A stretch of DNA of 64,000 nucleotides from NCBI GenBank assembly GCA_911728435.2, contig OU452202.1, positions 5,001,135-5,065,134 of the forward strand, in the 5' to 3' direction. The notes below the pieces were generated by a model. That model searched no databases. It was not told the DNA's origin and was given only the letters and a program-made list of their open reading frames with translations. The position numbers were made by a program, and so were the translations under genes. The stretch comes from Apoderus coryli (taxonomy: Eukaryota > Arthropoda > Insecta > Coleoptera > Attelabidae). This document shows, piece by piece, positions 20,578 to 30,735 of the stretch (the stretch's first letter is position 1; every line of letters begins with the position of its first letter).

Positions 20578-20664
20578 AAGACGGTCCTGAATTTCCACAG
20601 CAGGCGTTTTAGTTGCTGCTCGTACAATAAACCAGCCCGGTTGAATTTCAACTTCATCGTTATG
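20578..20664 (-). CDS. Candidate terminal exon of an unrecognised host gene
   Basis: On the minus strand a 3' splice-site-like TTTTACAG (about 20668-20675) precedes an open frame ending in a stop at 20578-20580. It encodes DEVEIQPGWFIVRAAT followed by KTPAVEIQDRL. GC content is much higher than the flanks, and about 30 codons have varied, protein-like usage, unlike the A/T-driven frames elsewhere. No upstream exon is visible in the window and I do not recognise the family. A fragment of a captured gene or an unknown transposon is equally possible. Confidence 0.3.
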
Positions 20665-20798
20665 CTTTGTTCCTGTAAAACGGTAAATAGCAATTTATGA
20701 GGGAGGAATATTTGAATACCAAACTTTGGTAAATAGATATTAAATATACGGGGATAAAAGCAAAAACGTATTTAAAAGATTACGATAATCAACATTTG

Positions 20799-20947
20799 AA
20801 GGATATGTTTCGGAGATCCTGTTCCATCATCAGTCTACCTAAATAAAACATCGTAATTTCAAATTCTCTTAACTTTAAGAATTTTGAAAATAAAATATTT
20901 GGTGGAGATAGGCTGATGATTGCGTAGTATATCTGAAACATTGCCCT
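20799..20947. repeat. Pair of degraded hammerhead-like motifs in inverted orientation (copies 6 and 7)
   Basis: At 20799-20840 (minus strand) CTGATGA, T, GGA...TCC, GAAAC and ATATC are present but stem I does not pair. At 20910-20947 (plus strand) AGG, CTGATGA, T, a weak helix, GAAAC, ATTGC and CCT are present, with AGG/CCT pairing and the cleavage triplet degraded. The two face opposite ways about 70 bp apart, like the dimers at 7 kb and 38 kb. Confidence 0.45.
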
Positions 20948-21277
20948 CAAATGTGGATTTTTATTTTATTATTTAAATAAAAAAGATTATGTATGATTTA
21001 TTTTATCATAATTACCCCACATCTTCACAGGATGGATTACTTCTTTTCTTTCAAAATTGTGACTCTAAAATAAGTATTCCATATTCAATAAAAAATATAG
21101 AGGAAGAATAGTCAAATGGTAGCCTCTCTTTGAGAATAATCAAATATTCCATTTGATGATTCTTAAGTGTACCTCACTGTTTGTTATTCTTCTTCGTTTT
21201 CTTTTTTTTTTGTTTTATTTTTAATTCAACATGCGATTTAAGAATTGTTAGTTTGTAATTCATTTGCCAAGATTTTA
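20948..21277. other. AT-rich non-coding stretch
   Basis: Nothing recognised except T-rich runs near 21195-21225. Confidence 0.4.
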
Positions 21278-21462
21278 CTTGATATGCAGTTAAAATGCCT
21301 CCTTAAAAAATGTTTCCTCTTATAAATGTTCGCTTCAGGTGGTTTTTGATGGATTTTGCTGAGACATTTTGCTTGATATGCAGTTAAAATGCCTCCTTAA
21401 AAATGTTTCGTCTTATAAATGTTCGCTTCAGGTGGTTTTTTATGGATTTTTCTGAGACATTT
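21278..21462. repeat. Tandem duplication, about 92-bp unit
   Basis: The unit TTGATATGCAGTTAAAATGC... to GAGACATTTT occurs twice head to tail with only a few differences (for example TTTGATGG against TTTATGG). It is a recent local duplication without coding content. Confidence 0.85.
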
Positions 21463-22343
21463 TCCATCAATACTTAATGCTCTTGTATATCAATGTCCGA
21501 AATCCCAATGTATAAGTGATTCTGGTAGAAGGATAAAATACTCTCTTGTTCACGTTTTGGTGTTTTGTATTATTTTTGTTTGTTTTCCTGTTGTTCAGCC
21601 CTTATTTCTCTCACAGATATTTTTGCTTGGATAACATGAAGGTCCGACCTCGGTCATCTACATGCACCCTTATTAATAGAGCTTTAGCTTTAGAGTGGTG
21701 TTTGAGCTCTTTATTTTTCGGCTTATCGTGTAGATACATATTGTATAAATAAATACTTTGGAACCCTCGTTATATTCAGATCTGGATGGCTGTTCGTTAG
21801 AGGCCCGACCCTCAGCCGAGAGTGGTGTATGTCCTATTCAATTTATATGCGCCACCCTCCACGTCACGTGGCTGTATAACAGCAAAGTTAATGTTTCTGA
21901 ATTTACAGGTTACAGAGCAGACAAATCAATCCAAATACTTAAAAAATATGCCTCTTTTGTTCAATATTAAATTCTAGATCAGCTACGACTGCGTATTACT
22001 GGTTTCAAATCCAAGAGCAAAATGGAAGAAGCTCTCGTTTCTGTGTAAAAAATTTGCATCACACATTAGGGAATATTCCCTTTGAATTCCGATTGAATTG
22101 AACTGACAAGATCAAGTGCCACTGACTTACATTCTGTAATGTTGAAAAAGTGAAGGTGAGTGGAAGAAAACCTCTGATGGATAATAGAGTATCAAAATTT
22201 CTAGAATTAAGATGTGTAATTTAGGTAAATATTTTAGACTAGCACTTCAAATATAAGACGACTCCTTAAACGAAGAAGTAAAATTTCTGGTTATACAAGT
22301 CAAGTGGCGTTCGGGGGACTTAATAAAAATTATTATCAAAAAA
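21463..22343. other. Non-coding stretch
   Basis: No coding family recognised. Overlapping open frames around 21546-21970 have no domain features. A slightly GC-richer block lies at 21780-21880. Confidence 0.35.
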
Positions 22344-22912
22344 ATTGTACGCCATTAACCGTAATTTAATTTCGATATTGCCTTATGATAAAGCAACTAA
22401 TACTACAATTTTTTTTATCTCTTGTATTTTTGACATTCATGTTGCTTCGTTTACGAGATAAAAATTTAAAACAGCTAGGTTGTACACCGCCTCAGCGTAT
22501 GGCTCCTGATGGAAAAATTTTCGAAAGCATTCATCGACGCCTTCATGAAAAAAACCCATTCAAACGAAATGGAAGAACAGGAAGTTCCAAGACAGCAAGA
22601 ACAGTAGAGCTGCAAGAGGATGTGCTGAACATGGTTGAACAACATCCAGGTACTTCTACTCGAAAAGTTGCAGAGGTTTTGAATGTAAGTAATAAGTAGT
22701 ACTTTTTGGCGCATTCGACAATTTGCTGTATACATACCGTATCCAACGCGTTCAAGCACTTATTCCTGCTGATTTTCCGGCACGTTCTGTCAATGGCTTT
22801 TGCACAAAATTGTTGAAATTCCTCAACTACTGATGTTGATTTTGTTTACCGATGAAGCCAAGAAATGCAGTAACGAATTTTCATTATAACAATTGGTGTT
22901 ATGGGACACTTT
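22344..22912 (+). pseudogene. mariner-like transposase, N-terminal HTH part (same family as 3041-3607)
   Basis: The frame reads MAPDGKIFESIHRRLHE, FKRNGRTGSSKTARTVELQE and DVLNMVEQHPGTSTRKVAEVLN. This is the second helix-turn-helix of insect mariner-like transposases with its GRPRTART-like linker. After a stop at 22697 the downstream DNA still aligns with the copy at 3160-3240 (CACAAAATTGTTGAAATTCC), ending at the FTDEA catalytic start. Frameshifts and a deletion follow immediately. Together the two copies cover most of the gene. Confidence 0.75.
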
Positions 22913-23135
22913 TGATGCGCAACCATGCCTCTATACGCGATATCGTCAGGGGGAAACTTCATGAAGGTGATCACTTTGTTGCATCTAATGCTAAATATAC
23001 CATATTATACTACAAATTTAATCTCACTACATCATCTAGTGCCGAATATTTGACGTTTAATAGTGATTTTCTAAAATAAAGTTATTAGCGGAACTCCGTA
23101 CGGTCACTATATATCAATGCCGATTTTTCTCCAGA

Positions 23136-23392
23136 GTGATCAAGTATGCACTAGATCAGGAATCCCTTTGTAACGTGTGCAACATGCATGAGCTGGAGAC
23201 TTTATGTCATCTGCTGGTTCTGTGTTCTTTATACAGGTATTTACGCCCTCGTACTTGGTCAGATGCAGATATGCTTCCAGACTTATTAAACAATCTTGTG
23301 ACCAACATATGTAAGGGCCTTACTTGTTGGCCATTAATAAGTAATTGAATAGTTATAGTGAGTGAGTATGTGATAAGGGTTTGTTGGTTATA
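23136..23392 (+). pseudogene. Non-LTR retrotransposon C-terminal zinc knuckle, interrupted by the 23393-27780 insertion
   Basis: The frame contains CNVCNMHELETLCHLLVLC, a C-x2-C-x9-H-x4-C knuckle typical of the last residues of Jockey-type ORF2 proteins, followed by a stop at 23346. The 3' UTR starts here and resumes after the insertion at 27781. The copy of TTGGTTATA at 23384-23392 is the left target-site duplication. Confidence 0.7.
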
Positions 23393-23550
23393 ATAATAAT
23401 AATAATAATAATAATAGCTTTATTACTCAACAGAACAAGTTCCATTTACAGAGCAATACATACAAAAACCAACTATAACTAAAGTTTAACTATATTAAAT
23501 AACAGTAGGTACATCAATAAACAACGAAAATCAACCAAAGTACACAAGTA

Positions 23551-26380
23551 TTAATGAATATCAAGTTCCTTTAGTATTGATTCCGCAGAAGACAATATTT
23601 CATTCAGAGAATCAAAAAATATATCACACTGATCATTAACCAAATTAAATTGCCGGCACATAGTATAAATGGGAGATTTTAATATAACATTTGTTCTGGC
23701 TCGCTCTTTATAAAATGCAATAGAACTTCTAGCATTGATACGCGGAACCAACAGAGATACCTTTTCCAGTAGCTCAGGGCACACTACATCACTATTGAAT
23801 ATCTTATATAGGAAGCTTATACTAAACAGATTTCTCCTTAAACTTAAACTTTGAAATTGAAATCGGTCAATAAGATATTTGTAAGGTATTCCGCAATCCG
23901 GGTAAGTTCCATCAATCTTAAAGCACAAACATTTTAAAAATTTACGCTGAACTTTCTCAATCATTTGAATATCACAGTCATAGCAGGGGTACCAGACCAA
24001 AGAGCAATACTCAAGCTTGGATCTTACATATGCAAAATATAGAGTATTCAAAGTAACAACACTCTCGAAATATTTGCTGTTTCTAACAATAAATCCATAA
24101 GCTTTGGTCGCACCAGCCACCATACCTGTAATATGTTCCTTGAAAGTGAAATGCATGTCAAAAGTAACTCCAAGATCTTTAATAGACTCCTTTCCATTAA
24201 GAATTACTCCATTTACATTATAATAAAAGATGGTCGGGGACGTTTTGCGGGTATAAGAAACAACATTACATTTCTTAGGATTGAGGGAAAGTCTGTTTTG
24301 TTCACACCAAGCATTCATCAATCGTATACTGCCCTGTAGCGAAATACAATCCTGCGGCGTACTTATCGTTGTAAAAATCTTTCAGTCATCTGCATAAATC
24401 AGTTTACTACAATTCAATAATTCTCCCAAATCATTAATAAATAATAAAAATAATAGAGGTCCCAGATTTGAACCCTGAGGTACTCCAGATAGAGCTGTAT
24501 AATATGTCGATGTATATCCATTGTATGACACAAACTGAACTCTATCAGTAATATAAGATTGCAGAAGACAGACGGCATCAGCGCTAAAGCCAAAATGCGG
24601 AAGCTTTTGTATAAGGATTGTATGATCAATTCTATCAAACGCCTTGCAAAAATCGGTGTATACAACGTCAACCTGACCGCGGTTATCCAACGTCCCAGAC
24701 ACGTATTGTGAAAAAATTGACAAATTTGTAAGTGTGGACCTGTGTGCAATGAAACCATGCTGATACTGGACCAGCCCATGCTGAACAATTGGATAAATAC
24801 GATTGTAAAGAACTATTTCAAGTAATTTAGAAAAATTAGACAGAATTGATATAGGCCTATAATTGGTTATATCCGCACGATCTCCGCTCTTGAAAGCAGG
24901 ACACACCTTAGCATTCTTCCAGACCATAGGAAAAGTATTACGTCTTGATATCAAGTTATAAATTATACACAGAGGAACGCACATTACTGAAATAGTATCT
25001 TTGACCAAGAATGAGGGAATCCCGTCAGGTCCGGAAGTAAACCTGTTCTTTAATTTGCGAGCAGCCATAACTATCTCTCCCTCAGTTAATATTTCCAAAT
25101 GTGATATCATTTCCACACAGTAGCGATAATGCATCAACATTACCACAACCCACAGGTCCCACAAAGACACTTTCAAAGTATTTAGCAAACGTTTCAATAA
25201 TACTTTGCGGATCCTCAATAACATTGTTGTATTGCATAGAACCGGGAATGCGTGACTGCTGGCGCGACCTGTTAACAAATGACCAGAAAGATCCGGGATC
25301 AGTGACAATATGATTCTCAGCAAAACGCGCGTAATTTTTATACGAGGTAGTTATTTGTTGCTTCAACAGCCTTCTAATGTCACTGAATTTGTCATAGTAA
25401 TAGCGAGATTTTGTATTCTTATATTTCTTATGTAAAACGGCTTTACACTTAATATTTCTGATAATCTCAGAGTTAAACCAGGGAGGATATATAAAGGGGA
25501 ACACAGGAGTCAAAAACAGAGTAAAGGTCAGCATAAAACAAATTTAAAGCGTCATCAACATCATTACAGTTGTAGAGATATGACCAATCACGCTTTCATA
25601 AAGAATTTCATAGTTCGCCTTTTTAAAATTATAATTTGCTTTCCTATCATTTGCCTTAAACACTGACTCTTTATAGCAAACTGAAATAATTTCCACATTT
25701 AGCGCCGGATGGTGTTGCGCATCTTCCGATAAGAATGGTACATCTTCTTTGGTAACTATACAGGGTACCGATGAGATTATGAGATCGAGCAACCTGCCAT
25801 GACTGTTTGCGACATTATTATATTGATTCATACCCAGGAAGTTCAAATAATTTTGCATACTCGCACTTTTATTATCAATGGAGTTCTTATCTGCAAATCC
25901 ACTAACATTAAAATCTCCCATAATCAGTATTTTACCTTCATGACAAACTTGCTCAAAACATTCCAAAAACAATTCAAACACACTTGCTTCTATATATGGC
26001 GGCACATAAACAACAAATATCGACATACAATAACAATCAAACTTACATTTACAACCTAAAACATCAATCATTGGAAAAGCCGTATTTAATTCAGTAATAT
26101 CCAAAATTTGAGATCTTATATAACTTTTTATTGCTAAAACTGCACCTCCGCCATCTTGTTTCCCCGACAAAATGCAATTTCTGTCTTTTCTGAACACAGT
26201 ATACTTGCTTGAGAATAACTCCGCACTGTCAATCCCGTCATTCAAGAACGTTTCTGTTAAAGCAACCACATCAAAACCACCAACATCACTGGAAACATAA
26301 AGATCATGCGTCTTCGATCGAAGGCCTCTGACATTCTGATAATAACATGTCAGACTAGGCTGATTCCGGTTCGGAGGCAT
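23551..26380 (-). pseudogene. CR1-like ORF2: AP endonuclease and reverse transcriptase, frameshifted
   Basis: Starting at the overlapping ATG (26378-26380), residues 1-270 are an APE-type endonuclease: YYQNVRGLRSK, LTETFLND, GGGAVLAIK, VVYVPP, LIMGDFNV, LLDLIISS and HHPAL, where the usual SDH has become QHH. Frameshifts near 25585, 25505 and 25105 follow. The reverse transcriptase has [45 protein letters not shown] and YADD at about 24385. Immediately after YADD there is a TGA where Leu or Trp is expected, then the frame reopens as CEQNRLSLNPKKC and LGVTFD. The C-terminus is at 23551. It cannot make a functional enzyme as it stands. Confidence 0.9.
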
Positions 26381-27426
26381 TAGTTTTTTGACTTAATTAA
26401 CTTGGGCACACCCTGAAAATACTTTATCACGAGATCTTCACCGTTTGCTCTTCTACGTTGCTGTTCTTCAAGCAGACTTTTAAAATATTGTCTCTGCTGT
26501 ACTGTTTGGTCGGCGCCTATACGGACTTCGTCTGCCATACCCTTAAGCAATCTTCTTTTTTTTAAACATTCCATCACCAAGTGCTCATCTCCCAGAACAA
26601 CCGTCAGAGGACGCTGTCGTACGCCATTAGCACGCTTACCGAGTCGAAATAACTTTATCGGATCAACGTTCAAGTCAACGTTAATGGAGGTCAATACTTC
26701 CTTCAGTCGTGACTTATCATGGTTTACCCTACTCTCAACACTCGAATCAGAGCTCTCATTCAAATTGTAGATAATGATATTCTTTGATCTTTCTTGCCTA
26801 TCCTGCATTTCTTCATACCAACTCTCCGGATTACCATCCGTTGAAATATCCCTACGACTGGTCTCGCGTATACTGGCCAGTTCAACGGTGATTTCTGCAA
26901 CTCTAGATTCAAGCTCGGCGATCTTGTTATTATTTTCTTCTTTTATTGTCCTGACTTCAGACAGCACCTCAGCCAAAACACGAGACTGGTCCATTATCAC
27001 ACCGAGCATCTTAGACATGACCGCTATGGCATCACCAATACCAACATTCTTTTTAGACTGCATCTGTGAAACTAATTTCTTTACCTCATTGAAAGAAACA
27101 CCTCCGGCAGTATTCGGTGTTATCGGCGGATATGCAACTCCTCCATTAGAGGATACATCGGGAACCTCGGAGGTATTTGTGATATTTGCCTTACATGTTA
27201 CACTGTTACCCATCGATATTCTTCTAACAATATTGCTACACATTCTGCACTCCCAACTATGACTTCCATTCTTCACAAAAGTACTGTGTATTTTGTTAAA
27301 CTCTGCAGTCTGAAGATCAGAGCAACCCTTGTGCACCCACGAACAGCATGCTGCACACTCTATCGCCCGCTGACTCTTTGCGACGGTTCTCTCACAAATG
27401 GGACATATCACAATACCAGCATCCAT
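26380..27426 (-). CDS. CR1-like ORF1 protein: PHD-type zinc finger, coiled coil, RRM-like domain
   Basis: A 348-residue intact frame. Residues 8-63 form a C4HC3 (PHD) pattern: C8, C11, C24, C27, H32, C35, C60, C63, with WVHKGC in the middle. Residues about 135-200 are heptad-like (VLAEVLSEVRTIKEEN, IAELESRVAEITVELASI), predicted coiled coil for trimer or oligomer formation. Residues about 215-345 (NIIIYNLNESSDSS, LFRLGKR, RPLTVVLG) resemble the RNA-binding domain of LINE ORF1 proteins. The protein would coat the element RNA. The start ATG has an A at -3 (CAAAATGG). The stop TAA overlaps the ORF2 ATG by one base. Confidence 0.9.
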   Translation of the reverse strand: MDAGIVICPICERTVAKSQRAIECAACCSWVHKGCSDLQTAEFNKIHSTFVKNGSHSWECRMCSNIVRRISMGNSVTCKANITNTSEVPDVSSNGGVAYPPITPNTAGGVSFNEVKKLVSQMQSKKNVGIGDAIAVMSKMLGVIMDQSRVLAEVLSEVRTIKEENNNKIAELESRVAEITVELASIRETSRRDISTDGNPESWYEEMQDRQERSKNIIIYNLNESSDSSVESRVNHDKSRLKEVLTSINVDLNVDPIKLFRLGKRANGVRQRPLTVVLGDEHLVMECLKKRRLLKGMADEVRIGADQTVQQRQYFKSLLEEQQRRRANGEDLVIKYFQGVPKLIKSKN

Positions 27427-27780
27427 TTTGATTATTACAGTAAAATCACCGCAATATTAATTCTGGTGCAAACAGCATACACCCAATTAAATCCCTTTAT
27501 CAGTGTAGTTCTATTGAAATAGATAAACCGAGAATCCACATAGGATAAAAAAAATCACACTAGATAAACACTTTAACCGCAGAGTTTATGAAACAAACAG
27601 CAAAAAATGACTTCAGCTTTAGAAATAGTTACAAAAATCATTAAGCAGCGAGCAACCGAAAAAATTCCGCTTATTTTGATATAAAACTCGATTTTTAAAT
27701 ATAACTTTATCCACAAAAATTCATAAAATTTAACGGATACAAAACAATACGTGGCACTCTCCACAAAATGTTAATATATA

Positions 27781-27965
27781 TTGGTTATATTGAGTGATCT
27801 TATGAGTAATGCTAATTTTTATGTTTGTATATAAAATAATGAACTATTGGTTAATTTATGTAGGTATAGTACTTTATTTTTATTTGCTTATTTCAAATAT
27901 TGTTAAGGTTAAGACTTGTACTAGAAATGTATTTCAGTATACAATAAAGAACTGAATTGAACTTA
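27781..27965 (+). other. 3' UTR and tail of the interrupted non-LTR element
   Basis: Resumes from the right copy of TTGGTTATA (27781-27789) and ends in AATAAAGAACTGAATTGAA at about 27958. That is a 3' end with a polyadenylation-like hexamer and short tail of the kind seen in Jockey-like elements. With 23136-23383 it forms the host element of the insertion. Confidence 0.6.
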
Positions 27966-28009
27966 GAGCTTTAGCTAGAAAGAATAAGACATTAATTCTA
28001 ACGAAAGAA

Positions 28010-28860
28010 CCACTGGTCGCAAGTTTGTATTTCTGAAACGTGTATTCGAATCGCGAAGTCACCCAGTGTACTGACACAGAAAATTTCTATATTTGCATTC
28101 TGTAGAAGCACTTCCAATTCGTCAAACTCATTTTGAATACCCTGTCCATTTAAATCTATTATGTGTAAGTAGTGATTCCCAACCGTAGTAAATGGTCATC
28201 AGTTGTGTGCGAATTCGAAACAGTCATTTCGTTTCCAGCAAATACAAAATTGCCTTCGGAACTAAACGTCTACCCGATCTAGAAAGTGAATTTTTATTTC
28301 TTTGGTAGTTCTGCCTTTTCAAGTATAGGTTGGAGTCCAAGAAACACAATGCCTGGATCTTCTTCTCTTTTAAGTTTTTGAGGAAACCTAAGTTATCGTA
28401 ATAGATGTCTTTGTTTTGGATCTTGTTTGTCGTATCTAAAAGGCCGTAAGATGACAAGAGCATTTGCATGATTGGGTATTAATATATTAAAAATATCTGT
28501 GGTATTTTAGGTCAGAGAATTAAGGTGTTGTTTTTGCCCAAATTTCCAGCGTAGTAAGTAGTTCAGGATCAGGAGCATTTTGCTTTATAAAACTTTGAAA
28601 ATTAATAACATCTGCCCTATTTGATACGTAGCTTGCAACGTCCTGAGCGTTTGTACTATAGACAGAAGTATAACTCGCGGCTTCATGTCTCCCTCGTATC
28701 TAATTTCTTTTACTGTGTGTTGGAGGTTGGAGTGATATCCACTTGCTTGCGGATTTTTTGTGATTGTGCATTCATCTGTGGCGTCTACTGAATTCTTCTG
28801 GATCGTTTGAGTAGTTAGATGTAGTCATGTTTGTTCATTATTTTCCAAAACAATTCTGGC
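28010..28860 (-). pseudogene. Unrecognised decayed protein-coding sequence
   Basis: The minus strand holds a long partly open region. Around 28690-28530 it reads ASYTSVYSTNAQDVASYVSN, then VINFQSFIKQNAPDPELL and LEIWAKTTP; a stop follows, then further open segments to 28224 (ALCFLDSNLYLKRQNYQ). GC is above the local average and residue use looks protein-like, with several stops and frame changes. I do not recognise the family. It could be the Gag or another ORF of a retroelement. The 28.2-kb end shows a basic stretch (SGRRLVPKA). Confidence 0.4.
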
Positions 28861-29279
28861 TTGAATCGCTTTATCACGCGTTAACTGTTGTAGTTTAGTA
28901 GCTACAGTAAGCATTCCTAACATCAAATAGAAAATTTAGGTCAAATATTTTACTACTTTTAATTTTACTGTACCTTTCTTTGTAACGAAGTTTTATTGAC
29001 ACAATAATTTTAAAAGTACACCCGTTTAAAAAATGCCTTTAGGAAAATGTTACGTTTATTATACTGCAGTCTACCTTATTTTGATTCAATTTATGTTTTT
29101 ATTAGGACTACCAAAAAAGCAGTTAAACGACCGGTATATCATAAATAGTATCGGAACGTCTTTGAAATATACTTTAAGTCGTGTGCCTCTAGTATAAGAT
29201 GATTTTATTTTTTCATGGTAAAAAGTGACATATTATGTATGTCTTTCACTAATTCTTTACTATTATTGTTGACAGTTTT
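28861..29279. other. Non-coding stretch
   Basis: No coding or repeat features recognised between the preceding remnant and the reverse transcriptase fragment. Confidence 0.4.
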
Positions 29280-30485
29280 GCAGGGTCCTTTGAAAGTGTA
29301 TTTCTGAAACCGGATGATTCCATATCCGTTGTAAACGGTGATAGAGTTCCCTTTTCTGCTGTCAATATTTCTGACATAACTGAATCAGAGATTTTTCTTT
29401 CCTGTAAACAACTAAAAAATAATTTTACGGCGGGTCCTGACGGTTTACCGTCTTTTTCATAAAATACTGTGTGGGAGTGTTGGCGGCCCCCTTGGTCAGG
29501 GTGTTTAATTTAGCAATTGAGATTGGAACGTTTCCAGTTTAATAGAAGGAAGCACGTGTGGTCCCCATTCACAAGTCTGGCGAGATATCAATCATTAGCA
29601 ACTACCGTACGATCGGCATCCTGTCGAATATGTCCAAGATCTTTGAAGACATCTTGAGTGATATAATCTCTACTGCATTACGTGGTCAAATAGGTCCACT
29701 CTCACTAATCTTTCTTGTTTCTCAGAGAGGGCCACACGAATTGTAGATGAGGGGGGACAGCTGGATATTATTTTTACCGACTTTGCCAAGGCTTTCGACA
29801 GGTTGGATCATAGGGTGCTAATTCGGAAGCTAGACAGCTGTATGTGTGTAATTTATAATGGCTACAATTCCAAATAAAATATAAAGCATAATCTGGTGTG
29901 CCCCAGGGTTTAAACTTGAGTCCTTTGCCTCATTAACGATCTTAACAAGTGTCCGCACGTTAACAGGTTGTTTTTCGCTGACGATGTCGAGCTGTTCGCC
30001 TCTATCGTGTCATACGAGGACTGTATATGTCTTCAGTGAGAGCTTGAGGTAGTGGAGAGTTGGTGTAACAATAACAAGCTATATCTAAATGCTAAGAAGT
30101 GTAAATGCATGTCTTATTCGAGAAGGAAAACTGATTTTAATTTTCAGTATAGACTTGGACAGACTGTTCTCGTGAGATGTGAATCTTCTACAGATTTGGG
30201 TGTTACATTTGACTCGAGATTGTCTTTCGTTCCTCATATTAACTTAAAGGCGAATGGAGCGATTAGGGCATACGGTTTCATTGTTAGAAATTGCACAGGT
30301 TTTAAAAATATAAATGCATTAAAAACATTATATTTGTCTTACGTTCGTTCGAAACTAGAGTATTGTTCAATGATCTGGTATCTTATTTATGAGGTCCATA
30401 AATGCGCCGTTGAAAAAATTCAAAGTAAATTTCTTAAATATCTTATATTTAAATCTGATGGTGTTTATCCAGATAGAGAAGTAGT
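29280..30485 (+). pseudogene. CR1-like reverse transcriptase fragment, same group as the 23-27 kb element
   Basis: In several frames: SDITESEIFLSCKQLKNNF, AGPDGLPSF, VPIHKSGEISIISNYR, GILSNMSKIFEDIL, TDFAKAFDRLDHRVLIRKLD, FADDVELFA and VESWCNNNKLYLNAKKCKCM, then LGVTFDSRLSFVPHI, TLYLSYVRSKLEYCSMIWY and KIQSKFLKYL. These are reverse transcriptase motifs from the N-terminus through the catalytic F-A-D-D to the thumb. Many phrases equal those of the nearby element (YVRSKLEYCS, AYGFIVRN). Multiple frameshifts and stops; 5' truncated at about 29280, and cut at the 30480 palindrome before the ORF end. Confidence 0.85.
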
Positions 30486-30563
30486 ACGACACAGTTAAGA
30501 ATATACGCTTTTAAGTGTGCTATCCATATAAAAGTGTATCATTCTTAACTGTGTCATACTATA
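30480..30563. repeat. Imperfect hairpin at the end of a reverse transcriptase fragment
   Basis: TAGTACGACACAGTTAAGAA is mirrored by TTCTTAACTGTGTCATACTA about 40 bases later; further pairing brings the arms to about 33 bp around a short loop. It sits exactly at the junction between the CR1-like fragment and the next element. Confidence 0.75.
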
Positions 30564-30735
30564 GATGGTACTCTGGAATAGATTTAACGTCAGTAGCTTG
30601 AAGTTCCGTAGAATCCATACTTCCTTGAAATTTTTGTTTTAGTTTCTGAATGTTTTGATCATTTCCGCAGTTTTGATCTGAACGTGGTACATCATCAGTG
30701 CTCGGGTCCTCTTTACTTCCATCCAAAACCCACAT

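Larger units (their letters stand above)
23393..27780 (-). mobile_element. Near full-length CR1-like non-LTR retrotransposon with 9-bp TSD
   Basis: The element runs on the minus strand from 27780 (5') to a TAA/TTA microsatellite tail at 23393-23416 (3'). TTGGTTATA flanks it on both sides (23384-23392 and 27781-27789). It has a 5' UTR of about 350 bp, ORF1 (27426-26380), ORF2 (26380 to about 23551) and a 3' UTR of about 130 bp. ORF1 is intact and ORF2 is broken by about three frameshifts and one stop, so it is a recently degraded copy. Length about 4.39 kb is usual for this group. Confidence 0.9.

Noticed and set aside
24414..24788. 124-codon minus-strand frame
   Set aside because: Alternative frame over the reverse transcriptase of the CR1-like element.
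26774..27262. 162-codon plus-strand frame
   Set aside because: Antisense of intact ORF1.
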